NCBI GenBank assembly: GCA_028280115.1
Contig: JANQMJ010000013.1
Location: 1 to 64,000 of the forward strand
Source of the DNA: Parvularculaceae bacterium
Lineage (GTDB): Bacteria > Pseudomonadota > Alphaproteobacteria > Caulobacterales > Parvularculaceae
Length of the DNA: 64,000 bases
Direction of reading: 5' to 3'
The position numbers and the translations under genes were made by a program. Below the pieces are notes generated by a model. That model had not been told where the DNA came from and did no database searches. It saw only the letters and a list, made by a program, of their open reading frames with translations. Positions 1-8,559 of this stretch are shown piece by piece. Position 1 is the first letter of the stretch. Every line of letters starts with the position of its first letter.

Positions 1-1
1 G

Positions 2-328
2 ATTTCTTCTGAGCGATATCGCTTTCCCGACATTCTCCATCTCCTTGAATGCAGCCATTTATTTCCTTGTTCGTGGCTGCGCTCAAAGGGGTCGGGTCAT
101 AAATCAAACACCCGATGTTGGGAGGAAGAACGTTCAAAGCCGTGCTTCTGTGGAATATGTAAGAAAGTAGAGACAGAGAGGGTCGCGCCAGATGACAGCG
201 GACATAGTATCGTAGTGCTAGTCAAAGATGGTGAAGAAGATATCCTAGATGGGCATAAGCGCTGTCGCCTTTGGTACAAAAACCGGGACCAAGGCAAGCA
301 CACTGCGCTCTTTATTGAGTCTCTTTGA
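2..328 (+). CDS. Hypothetical protein, 3' end only (5' end outside window)
   Basis: The frame is open from base 2 to the TGA at 326-328 with no ATG inside, so this looks like the last 108 codons of a gene that begins upstream. The middle contains a cysteine-rich stretch, CWEEERSKPCFCGICKKVE, which resembles a small metal-binding knuckle. The C-terminus is basic (HKRCRLWYKNRDQGKH). Codon use is more AT-rich than in the neighbouring catabolic genes, which fits a horizontally acquired or accessory gene. I do not recognise the family. The main doubt is that no start codon can be seen. Confidence 0.4.
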   Translation: MSSERYRFPDILHLLECSHLFPCSWLRSKGSGHKSNTRCWEEERSKPCFCGICKKVETERVAPDDSGHSIVVLVKDGEEDILDGHKRCRLWYKNRDQGKHTALFIESL

Positions 329-549
329 AACGTTGAGCGAACGCCGAATGGCTAACATGCACGAACCAAGTGGCTAACGCCTAACAAGATCAAGAGCTTA
401 GAGAGAAGATGGCGGTGGAAGCGACCGCGATCGAACCGGTCTCCGGGCCGTCCGTTAGCCCGCGCTATAGCCGCCTTCAATCCGCCAGGTAATTGGCGGG
501 ACAACAATGCTCCGGACGGAATCTTGTTTCCGCGCCGATGGCTGATTGC

Positions 550-1715
550 TCAACGAACGCGTTCTAAAACGCTGGCATAGTTGGCGACGCCTGCGCCTCC
601 CATATTGAATACGCCGGCCCTGCTCGCGCCTTTCACTTGCGCTGCGCCCGCCTGTTCGAGAAGCTGACGCGCAGCGATCACAGGCATGGAAACGCCGGTC
701 GCTCCGATAGGATGGCCTTTCGCCTTCAATCCGCCAGACGGGTTTACAGGGAGTTTTCCGTCGATTAGCGTCCAACCCTCTTTGAGGGCCCGCTGCCCGC
801 CTCCATACTCGACAAGCCCCATCGCCTCATATTGCATCAACTCGGCGATCGTGAAGCAATCGTGGGTCTCCACGAAATCCAAACCATCTAGCGTTATATT
901 TGCTTCCGCCAACGCCTGACGCCATGCGACGTTCGCCCCTTCCAGTCGCGACATGTCGCGTTTCGACATGGGCATAAAGTCATTGACTTGCACGGCGGCG
1001 CGTATCGCGATCGCCTTGCTGGCGCACCGCGCAGCGTCCGCGCCCATCAAGACAACCGCGGCGGCTCCGTCGGAAATGGGAGAACAGTCGGTTCGTTTCA
1101 GCACGCCGGCGACAATCGGATTTTTCTCGGACACGGTCCGGCAAAACTCGTAATTCAATTTTTTTCGTAATTGCGCATACGGATTGAAGACGCCGTTGGC
1201 GTAATTCTTTGCGGCGATCATGGCGAGCGCGTCGCGCGGATCATCGTATTTCGCCGCATAAATATCCGCGATCACGCCGAAAACGCCAGCGAAACCGCCT
1301 TCGATCTTGCGCTCTTCAGGCTGATAACAGGCGTGAGCAAAATATCGCCAACCTCTGCGCCGGGTTTTTCGGTCATTTTCTCTGCGCCGATGACGAGCAC
1401 GGTTTTCGCGTTGCCGGCTTCAATCAAACTGAGCGCAGAATAGATCGCCGCCGAGCCGGTCGCGCAGGCGTTTTCAACACGCGTTGCCGGTTTAAATCGC
1501 AAACCATCCGAGACGCCAAGCGCGAGCGGCGCGCAAAAATCCTGATCAAAAAAACCGCTATTGAAATGTCCAAGAAATATGGCGTCAATATCGTCAGCCG
1601 CCATTTGCGCATCCATCAACGCTTGCTTTCCCGCGGTTACAATAAGCGACTCGATTGTTTCATCCGCCAATCGGCCGAAAGGCGTATGGCTCCAACCAAA
1701 GATAAACGCCGTCAT
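550..1715 (-). pseudogene. SCP-x-type thiolase (acetyl-CoA acetyltransferase family), frameshifted
   Basis: Two adjacent minus-strand frames together make one thiolase of about 388 residues. The upstream part (1715 to about 1333) holds the acylated-cysteine region ENACATGSAAIYSA. The downstream part holds HDCFTIAEL and the GGLKAKGHPIGATG histidine loop. The frame breaks near 1331-1333: restoring one base in ACGCCTGTTATCAG gives the continuous text T-x-C-Y-Q-P-E-E-R-K-I-E-G-G-F. Both halves are otherwise intact, so the loss is recent or a sequencing error. Thiolases cleave 3-ketoacyl-CoA with CoA; beside the ligase and monooxygenase this one probably ends the beta-oxidation of the ring-opened substrate. 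The ATG at 1715 has AGGAA seven bases upstream. Confidence 0.85.
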
Positions 1716-1949
1716 GGCAGTTTCCTGCAAAGCAGTTTTGAGACAATTCGGCCAACGTCAAGTGCGTTCTGCGCCTAAGGGCGCGACCGCAGTCGCCCAG
1801 CGAACGGGCTGGTCGCCGCGCGCGCAACTTAGTTCCGAAACCGCGCCGCTCATGGTCTTAGCAGGGTGTGCGAAGACCATGAACGTTGCTCCACGCGCGC
1901 CGTATTAAGACGGCTGATTTCTCAAGGCGAGCAAATTCCCTGCAAGCGG

Positions 1950-2204
1950 TTAGTGAAGCTCGGGAAAACACGCCTCCCCCACAGCGCTGAGCTCACCGGT
2001 CGCTTCGGACTCCCAGTCCGACATCGCGATGTATTCTTCTTTTTGATCTTCGGTAAGCTTGTCTTCAAAGCACTCACACTGTGTCTCCGGATCATTCGCG
2101 CCCAGCGGCGTCGTCCACTCAATGCACTTGTTCACCACGTCGCTAGCGTTTGCCGACGTCATGAAGACCATAACGCAAGCCGCGACCGAAATTTTTTTAA
2201 GCAT
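1950..2204 (-). CDS. Small secreted cysteine-containing protein
   Basis: This 84-residue protein starts with a clear signal peptide (MLKKISVAACVMVFMTSANA, probable cleavage after ANA). The mature part is about 64 residues and acidic, with four cysteines (VVNKCIEW, TQCECFED, GEACFPEL) that could form two disulfides in the periplasm. It lies between the thiolase and the TonB-dependent receptor, all on the minus strand. I recognise no family, and a link to the catabolic locus rests on position only. Confidence 0.6.
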   Translation of the reverse strand: MLKKISVAACVMVFMTSANASDVVNKCIEWTTPLGANDPETQCECFEDKLTEDQKEEYIAMSDWESEATGELSAVGEACFPELH

Positions 2205-2353
2205 AAGCTGTCACTCCCGGTTTGTTGATGACATTTCAATAGAGGCGGGGCGCAACCCAACGGCCATCCCACACGACGCTGTGTTTTTAGGACTTCCGCC
2301 TTCGACTCATGCGCTTAAAGAATGCGATGGCGCATACACGCTCTCAATTCGGT

Positions 2354-4912
2354 TTAGAACGTTTTCTTCGCCCGAACGCCGTATGTTCTGCCGTAAGAAT
2401 CGTGGATGAAAGAACCTCCGAACTCCGGCGCCGGTATGACTTCGGCGAGGTAGTCTTTGTCAAAGAGGTTTTGAACCCACGCGCTCAAATTCCAACTCTC
2501 TCCCTGCAATGTGAAAGTCATATTCGTGGTCGTATATGGCTTGCGGAATTGTTTGGAAAAATCGCCGCGGCCGAATCCAAACGCCGTAAAGAAATTCGGT
2601 ACGATGTCATCTTGCACGGGAGAGAACCATGTCTTTCCCATGAAAAATTGGTCAACGCGGAAGACGCCGTCGATGTTGTCGAAAATCGGCATGGCGTACT
2701 CGGCGCCCACATTGCCGTTGTATTCCGGCACATAGGCGACTTTGTTTCCAGCCGTATACGGACGCGTCGAATATTCCTTTATTTCAGAGTTCGTATAGCC
2801 AAATCCGCCATACAGCTTCAGACGATCAACCGGCGTCCAGCGGAAATCCGCTTCGAAACCTCTCAAGATCGACTTGTCCACATTCGTTACGACGCGCAAC
2901 GATCCGAAAGGTCCGGCGAAGAAGCTGAAATCCTGGCCGTTTTCAAGTTCAGTTCTGAAGATTGCAGCGTTTAACGACAATTGGTTGTCGAGCAGCGTCG
3001 CTTTCAAGCCGAGTTCCGCCGCCTTTGAAACTTCCTTTTTGAAATCATCTGTAAGGCTGTTGAGGTTTGGCGTTCCGTCGGGCAGCGCCAAACCGCCGAA
3101 AAACTGGGTTAGCGTCGCGGTTGTTCCCGACGAGTTAAACCCTCCGCTTCTGAAGCCGAGTCCGTATGATCCGAACAATGTCAATTGATCAGCCGGCGTC
3201 CAGTTTAGCGTGACTTTCGGCTGTACTTGCTTGAATGTCTTTTTGCGGCTGGGGATTGCGTCAATCCCTGGATTGGCGTTGTAGAACGGGTTGATGAAGC
3301 TTGTGCAACTTGCAGGGCCGCTCGGGCATACAGGCGCGCCAAACGCCCCGAAGCCTGGCGTTTGCGGTCCGATTTTTGGCACATTATTATCGACTTCACG
3401 CTTTTCGACGTCGTAACGCAGCGCAACCGCAAGCTCGAGATTATTTTGAATATCATAAGTGGCGTTGGCGAATCCTGCATAAACGTCGCTCAACAGATCA
3501 TCATCATAGAGGAGGTCTGTGGGGAGCGGACCAACGCCTGGAACAAAGCCCGGCAATTCCACGCCGATGCCGATATCGCCGCCATAAGCGACAACCAAAT
3601 GTCTGTCGATATTTGCGTAATAGGCGCCGATCATCCATTGAAGCGGCCCGCTTTGATTTGAAGTGAGACGAGCTTCGATGGACCAGTCTTTTTGATCGCG
3701 TTGCTGATACTGCCAACCGCCGCAAGAAATCGGCGGATAGGGCGGGAGGAAAGAATTCGCGATATCTGGCGTGTAGAAGAACGGCGGCGGCACTGCGAAG
3801 TCTTCGGGATTCGCGACCGCGTTCGCGTATTCGGCCTGACATGTGTCGTTGGCGTTGTAGATCCCGAAGGCGTTGCTGACGCCCGGAGAAATGAATTTAT
3901 TCTTTACGTCGTTATAGGTTCCCAACACCAGCAGATCTGCGAACCCCGTATCATAGATTATTTTTCCGGACAGATTGAGCGTTTCCTGCCGGTTATCGGT
4001 GTCCACTTTGTTGATGTAGATGAACTCATGGTCGTTGGGGTCTTCAAAAAAACTGGGAACGCCCAAAAAGGCGGCGGCGTCCGTCAAGGCTAAGGACGCA
4101 TTGAAGGTCACGCCGCCCGCTTTTACATCTGAGTAACGGGCTTTGACGTCAAATTCGAGCTTGTCCGTCGGCTCATATAGTATGCGTCCCGTGAGGCCGG
4201 TCTCATTAAGTTGGTTTTCGCAATCGTCGCACCCTTTTAAGGAGTTGACGAAAGACCCATCCTCCTGACGGTGGTAAGCGTTCACAGAGGCGCGCATTCC
4301 CTCGAACAGCGGACCGCTAACGCCGCCGCCCGCGGTGAAGAGATTATGCCGGCCGTAACCGGCTTTAATGAAGCCCTCAAAATCATCCGTCGGTTTCCTG
4401 GTTGTAAGGATGATCGCGCCGGCCAGCGCATTGCGCCCATACAAGGCGCCTTGCGGGCCTTTCAGGACTTCGATTTGGGTGACGTTGTCGAGTTCCTGAT
4501 TGAGCGCGTTCGGGTTTGTCACCAGAACGCCGTCAATGATCAGCGCAATACTGCTTTCGGTGTCTCGTCCGGAATTGATGCCGCGGATGGCGACCTGCAT
4601 ATCGCCGATTTCTACGCTTTGCACCTGCGCCAAGCCGGGCGTTAACGCGATAAAATCTTGCGGGCGCATTATATTGGCGGTTTCGATTTCGGATTCAACG
4701 AAAGCTGTGATCGTGGCCGGAACGTCCTGAAGAGATTCAGAACGCTGCCGCGCCGTGACAATGATTCGATCGGAGGAGAGAGTGCGCACGCTCGGTGCGG
4801 GTTCCTCGGCGTCCTGCGCGGCGGCACCCGCGGCCATGATGGCGGGGAGCACGGCGCAACTTAAAAGCAAAGTTCTTTTGCGCGCCGCCCCGCGCGAGAA
4901 AGTGAATGTCAT
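2354..4912 (-). CDS. TonB-dependent receptor (catabolic locus)
   Basis: An outer-membrane TonB-dependent receptor of 852 residues. It has a signal peptide ending in GAAAQDAEEPAP, a plug domain beginning SDRIIVTARQRSESLQDVPATI, the plug landmark LKGPQGALYGRNALAGAI, and a long beta-barrel ending in phenylalanine (GVRAKKTF), as expected for Bam-inserted barrels. The ATG at 4912 is preferred over the one at 4936 because AGAGGA lies seven bases before it. Such receptors in Proteobacteria often import plant aromatics, terpenoids or steroids rather than siderophores. It has its own promoter carrying the presumed TetR operator, and no terminator is obvious downstream. Confidence 0.93.
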   Translation of the reverse strand: MTFTFSRGAARKRTLLLSCAVLPAIMAAGAAAQDAEEPAPSVRTLSSDRIIVTARQRSESLQDVPATITAFVESEIETANIMRPQDFIALTPGLAQVQSVEIGDMQVAIRGINSGRDTESSIALIIDGVLVTNPNALNQELDNVTQIEVLKGPQGALYGRNALAGAIILTTRKPTDDFEGFIKAGYGRHNLFTAGGGVSGPLFEGMRASVNAYHRQEDGSFVNSLKGCDDCENQLNETGLTGRILYEPTDKLEFDVKARYSDVKAGGVTFNASLALTDAAAFLGVPSFFEDPNDHEFIYINKVDTDNRQETLNLSGKIIYDTGFADLLVLGTYNDVKNKFISPGVSNAFGIYNANDTCQAEYANAVANPEDFAVPPPFFYTPDIANSFLPPYPPISCGGWQYQQRDQKDWSIEARLTSNQSGPLQWMIGAYYANIDRHLVVAYGGDIGIGVELPGFVPGVGPLPTDLLYDDDLLSDVYAGFANATYDIQNNLELAVALRYDVEKREVDNNVPKIGPQTPGFGAFGAPVCPSGPASCTSFINPFYNANPGIDAIPSRKKTFKQVQPKVTLNWTPADQLTLFGSYGLGFRSGGFNSSGTTATLTQFFGGLALPDGTPNLNSLTDDFKKEVSKAAELGLKATLLDNQLSLNAAIFRTELENGQDFSFFAGPFGSLRVVTNVDKSILRGFEADFRWTPVDRLKLYGGFGYTNSEIKEYSTRPYTAGNKVAYVPEYNGNVGAEYAMPIFDNIDGVFRVDQFFMGKTWFSPVQDDIVPNFFTAFGFGRGDFSKQFRKPYTTTNMTFTLQGESWNLSAWVQNLFDKDYLAEVIPAPEFGGSFIHDSYGRTYGVRAKKTF

Positions 4913-5286
4913 GACAATTCCTCTATCTTCCCGCATGTATTAGTTTGATAGTACGTTCGTTTTAACTAAAAGGCAACAGCCAAATTCGACGCGTCCGCGG
5001 CGCATCTTCAGATTGACGGGGTTTTGGCGGCGCCGTGTGTCTGATCAGCCACACCCGACGGCTCGCAGCGCGGGCGGCGGACCGGTGCACGCGAAACATT
5101 ACCTAAGACTCTCCAGCCATCACAGAGCATCCGAACGATCTGCGGTTATCATTATGGGAAGCTGAAGAAAACAGCGCGTTTGCCGGCTCGGCCAACCCTA
5201 TGAGCGGACTTGCGGCGCAACCTTATGCGCCTCGTCCAGCTTGGTCCAAACGGCCAATAAACGGAGATGCAATTCACCTGCGACGT
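4913..5286. other. Intergenic region between receptor and ligase genes
   Basis: This stretch of about 370 bases lies between the start of the receptor gene and the end of the ligase gene, both on the minus strand. Its left end holds the receptor promoter (annotated separately). The rest shows no convincing gene, RNA or terminator; a weak inverted pair GTGTG/CACAC occurs near 5035-5055. Confidence 0.5.
4948..4976 (-). promoter_or_regulatory. Receptor promoter with presumed TetR operator
   Basis: Read on the minus strand, TTGCCT (4976-4971) and TACTAT (4953-4948) are separated by exactly 17 bases, a good sigma-70-type promoter for the receptor gene starting at 4912. The bases next to and partly inside the -10 box contain ACGAACGT, which on the plus strand is ACGTTCGT at 4953-4960. 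The same core lies directly upstream of the -10 box of the cupin operon at 6863-6874. A repressor bound here would block RNA polymerase at both promoters. The TetR-family protein encoded at 10176 is the obvious candidate, by inference only. Confidence 0.55.
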
Positions 5287-6810
5287 TCAAGACGATTCAA
5301 AGGATCTCACCAGGACCTTTTTGTCGATTTTACCATAAGCGTTTTTCGGCAGCTCGTTTATGCAAAAATATGCCTTTGGCCGCTTGAAACGGGACAGCCT
5401 CTTTAAGCAAAACGCCTCAAGACTCTTTTCGTCAAACTCACATCCCGGATTGAGACTTATGAATGCGGTCACGTCTTCGCCCCACAGCTCAGACGGGCGC
5501 CCAACGACGGCGACTTCGTAGATGCTTTCATGTTGGATCAGAATATCTTCAACTTCCCTCGGATAAATGTTTGTTCCGCCGCTAATGATCATATCCTTTA
5601 TGCGATCACTCAAATGAAGGCACCCGTCATTGTCGAAATAGCCGCCGTCGCCGGTTCTTAACCAGCCGTCCTCGATTGTCTCCCGGGTCGCTGACGCATC
5701 GTCCAAATATCCCTTCATCACCAGTTCGGACTTCACCAATATCTCGCCCGCCCCCCTGTCATCAGGGCTGTCGATGCGCACGTCCACGCTGGCGAACGGC
5801 CGACCTACGGAAGAAAGGCGCCGCTCCCAATTCGCCCGGTCTTTTTGGGCGAAGTCTTCTTGCGAGAGCCGTGTAATGGTCATCGGGCACTCCGCCTGGC
5901 CGTAAATCTGCGCCAGCCGGCCGGGCAGCAATTTATCGGCTTGCTTTGCCATTTCCAACAACATCGGCCCGCCGCCGTAAACGATGAGTTTCAACCCATG
6001 CAGCACTTTCGCGTGCGCGGCGGGCGATGCGCACGCGCTTAACAAGCGCCGTACCATGGTCGGCGCAGCGAACATGCAAAGATTGTTCAGCTTGCCGCAC
6101 AAATCGACGATTTCGCCCTCTAGAAATTTGCCGCTTTCCGGAACAAGTTGGACGCTGCCCGCCTTCATAAACGCAATCATGTACATGCCCGATCCGTGCG
6201 ACATTGGCGCGGCGTGAAGCAGAATATCGTCTCTCTCCACGGCGCAAACTTCGTGAAGAAAAGACGCCGCCATCAAGCTCAGATTCTTATGGGTCAAAAG
6301 CGCGCCCTTTGGCGAACCCGTCGTTCCGCTTGTAAAGAAAAGCCATGCAATGTCATCGCCGTCGCGCTCGACAGGTCTGTCGAGACTGTAAATCGCCGGT
6401 ATAGGAGGGGGGTCTCCGGTTATATCGACCAGTAAAGGCCTTTCGCCACGCACGACGTTCGCCGCCGTTTTGACGGCGGACGCCGTTGTCCCGTCGCAAA
6501 AGACAATTTTTGGCCGCGCCTTGTTAATAAGGCCTGCAATCTCGGCGTCATGGAGTTTTGCATTGATCGGCGCAACGATGCCGCCGCACCATAACGCCGC
6601 CCAAAAGATTTCGATAAATTCCGGGGCGTTGCTCATAACGAGCATCACGCAATCTCCCGGCTCAACGCCATTCGAGCGAATGACGGCTGCCAGCCCCGCC
6701 GCCCTTTCCGTCAGTGAACGATAGGTATGCAGAGTTTTTTCGCCGGCCATGACCGCGACGGCGTCGGGTGTTTCATCCGCACATTTCACCATGTATGCGG
6801 CGATGTTCAT
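5287..6810 (-). CDS. Acyl-CoA synthetase / ligase (AMP-binding family)
   Basis: A full-length ANL-superfamily acyl-CoA ligase of 507 residues. The P-loop is FFTSGTTGSPKGALLTHKN (about residue 160); the adenylate-binding motif is YGQAECP (about 310); GWLRTGDGGYFDNDG and SDRIKDMIISGGTNIYPREVED (hinge) are intact, and the C-terminal lysine loop is PKNAYGKIDKK. It would activate a carboxylate to its CoA thioester with ATP. It is divergent from the cupin/FAH/monooxygenase operon, with starts about 130 bases apart, so a shared control region is likely. The acid accepted cannot be told from sequence; context suggests a product of ring cleavage. Confidence 0.93.
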   Translation of the reverse strand: MNIAAYMVKCADETPDAVAVMAGEKTLHTYRSLTERAAGLAAVIRSNGVEPGDCVMLVMSNAPEFIEIFWAALWCGGIVAPINAKLHDAEIAGLINKARPKIVFCDGTTASAVKTAANVVRGERPLLVDITGDPPPIPAIYSLDRPVERDGDDIAWLFFTSGTTGSPKGALLTHKNLSLMAASFLHEVCAVERDDILLHAAPMSHGSGMYMIAFMKAGSVQLVPESGKFLEGEIVDLCGKLNNLCMFAAPTMVRRLLSACASPAAHAKVLHGLKLIVYGGGPMLLEMAKQADKLLPGRLAQIYGQAECPMTITRLSQEDFAQKDRANWERRLSSVGRPFASVDVRIDSPDDRGAGEILVKSELVMKGYLDDASATRETIEDGWLRTGDGGYFDNDGCLHLSDRIKDMIISGGTNIYPREVEDILIQHESIYEVAVVGRPSELWGEDVTAFISLNPGCEFDEKSLEAFCLKRLSRFKRPKAYFCINELPKNAYGKIDKKVLVRSFESS

Positions 6811-6850
6811 GCGCGCCTTCCGCCCGCCCTACGAAAACAACAGGACCAGC

Positions 6851-6880
6851 TTGACATAAAACCAACGTTCGTTGTATCTA
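6851..6880 (+). promoter_or_regulatory. Cupin-operon promoter with perfect operator dyad
   Basis: TTGACA at 6851-6856 and TATCTA at 6875-6880 are separated by 18 bases. The last 12 spacer bases (6863-6874) are CAACGTTCGTTG, a perfect inverted repeat CAACG-TT-CGTTG. The ACGTTCGT core matches the site in the receptor promoter at 4953-4960. Transcription would start near 6887, leaving a leader of about 55 bases before the GTG start at 6941. The site is also upstream of the divergent ligase gene and may control it. Confidence 0.6.
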
Positions 6881-6940
6881 TACTACGCGAACCGCCTTCC
6901 AATGCAAGCCCGGCGTGTCGGCCCCCAAAGGAGAGATAAC

Positions 6941-7471
6941 GTGTATCAAACAAATCGCATCGTTACGGGACACGACGAAGCGGGCAAGGCGATCATTTTG
7001 TTCGCCGACAAGGGGCAAAACGTAACAGAAATCCAGTCCTGGCCCGGACTGTTTGTCACGGAACTGTGGGTTACGGGCGAATCGCCGATCGATAATTCAG
7101 GTTCTGATGATGCGTCGCTGCGGCCGATGCGACATGATCCGACAGCGCACGGCACGATCTTCAGGCTTGTGGAAATTCCGCCGGAATCGAAAACGAGTTT
7201 CGATCCGAAAGGGATATTCGGCGAGCTCGGCAGTAAAAACAAACCAAGCAAAGCGGACAGTGCGCGTCACCCGACCATGCATAAGACAAACTCCATCGAT
7301 TACCTCGTCGTTCTTAAGGGAACAATGACTATGGCGATGGAAGAGGGCGAGATTGAAATTTCCCAAGGCGATTGCATTGTTCAGCGGGGCACGAACCACG
7401 CCTGGATCAACAAATCCGACGAACCATGTATACTCGCCGCGATATTGATTGACGCAAAGCCCGCGCCCTAG
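6941..7471 (+). CDS. Cupin-domain protein
   Basis: A protein of 176 residues whose C-terminal half is a cupin barrel: HKTNSIDYLVVLKGTMTMAMEEGEIEISQGDCIVQRGTNHAW contains the G(X)5HXH-like and G-D-x-x-x-x-x-x-x-x-H segments in order, although the first metal-binding motif is poor. The GTG at 6941 is chosen because AAAGGAGAG precedes it; an in-frame TTG at 6872 lies upstream of the presumed transcription start. It is the first gene of the plus-strand catabolic operon, 29 bases ahead of the FAH-family gene. Related small cupins near monooxygenases act as isomerases, dioxygenase-like proteins or effector binders; I cannot choose among these. Confidence 0.85.
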   Translation: MYQTNRIVTGHDEAGKAIILFADKGQNVTEIQSWPGLFVTELWVTGESPIDNSGSDDASLRPMRHDPTAHGTIFRLVEIPPESKTSFDPKGIFGELGSKNKPSKADSARHPTMHKTNSIDYLVVLKGTMTMAMEEGEIEISQGDCIVQRGTNHAWINKSDEPCILAAILIDAKPAP

Positions 7472-7500
7472 CGCTGTCTTTCATATATTCGAGGCCTGAG

Positions 7501-8502
7501 ATGAAGCTTGTCACCGTCGAAAACATCTCGGACAGCCGCCAATGGCTGGGCGCGCTGCATGAAGACGGCAGCGACCGCATCGTCGACTTGAAAGCGGCGG
7601 CGACGGCGAAACACGGCGAGGCGTTTGCTGAACAATTCGACACCATGCTGGCGTTGATTAATGCCGGAGACGATGCCGTAGATGCGGCGCGATCGCTTCT
7701 GGACGCGGCTGAACGCAGCGGCGGCGCGCCGGACAATTCCGTCGATCAAGAACATGTTAAATATAAATCGCCCATCCCGACGCCGCCGCAAATTCGCGAC
7801 TGTCTGATGTTCGAAGACCATCTGGTCAACGCGTACGACGCGCTGCGCAATATGAGAGCGCAACTGGAACCGGACCCGGAGGCAGCGTTAAAACTCTTTG
7901 AAGAAAAGGGATTATACCGCGTTCCTGACGTTTGGTACGAGCGGCCCATCTATTACAAAGCCAATCGCTTTGCCGTTATTGGACATGAAGAGGACGTCGT
8001 CACGCCCAAATATGCCGATGTCCTCGACTTCGAGCTTGAGTTCGGTTGTTTTCTAAAGCGTCCGATCAAGGACATTGACGAGTCCGACGTCAACGCCTCG
8101 ATCTTCGGCTACTCGATATTCAACGATATCAGCGCCAGAGAAATTCAGTCTCGTGAAATGCAAGGCCAGTTGGGGCCGGCCAAAGGCAAAGACTTTGATA
8201 CGGCCAACATCATCGGCCCATGTATCGTAACGGCCGACGCCGTTGATCCTCAAAACATGACGATGGTCGCTCGCATTAACGGCGAGGAAGTCGCCCGCGG
8301 GAACGCAGAAACCGCTCACTGGACCTTTGAAAAAGTCATTTCCTACATGTCGGTTTCAGAGACGCTTGTGCCGGGCGAGTTTATCGCATCCGGCACGGTC
8401 GGCGGCGGATGCGGCTTGGAGTGCGGGCGGTTTTTGAAAGTAGGCGACGTCATTGAGCTTGACGTCGAAGGGATCGGCGTAATGCGCAACCGCATTACAT
8501 GA
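7501..8502 (+). CDS. Fumarylacetoacetate hydrolase (FAH) family protein
   Basis: A FAH-superfamily enzyme of 333 residues. The metal-binding acidic cluster appears as DVLDFELEFG (about residue 180), followed by the conserved FNDISAREIQSREMQ and GPAKGKDFDTANIIGPCI motifs. The C-terminal ETLVPGEFIASGTVGGGCG is the usual SGTP-like loop. Members hydrolyse carbon-carbon bonds of acylpyruvates or diketones, or hydrate/decarboxylate ring-fission products. Length matches the two-domain subgroup. It is followed within 60 bases by the monooxygenase, so it most likely handles an oxidised ring-opening product in the same pathway. Confidence 0.92.
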   Translation: MKLVTVENISDSRQWLGALHEDGSDRIVDLKAAATAKHGEAFAEQFDTMLALINAGDDAVDAARSLLDAAERSGGAPDNSVDQEHVKYKSPIPTPPQIRDCLMFEDHLVNAYDALRNMRAQLEPDPEAALKLFEEKGLYRVPDVWYERPIYYKANRFAVIGHEEDVVTPKYADVLDFELEFGCFLKRPIKDIDESDVNASIFGYSIFNDISAREIQSREMQGQLGPAKGKDFDTANIIGPCIVTADAVDPQNMTMVARINGEEVARGNAETAHWTFEKVISYMSVSETLVPGEFIASGTVGGGCGLECGRFLKVGDVIELDVEGIGVMRNRIT

Positions 8503-8559
8503 CAAGATTGGATGCAATATCTCAGCGGTCCGCAACGCAAATTAAAAAGGCTTTTAGAG

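Noticed and set aside
472..737. 17-bp direct repeat CGCCTTCAATCCGCCAG at 472-488 and 721-737
   Set aside because: One copy lies inside the thiolase coding sequence, and the other lies past its end without further similarity. It is probably a small duplication or chance, with no flanking structure of a mobile element.
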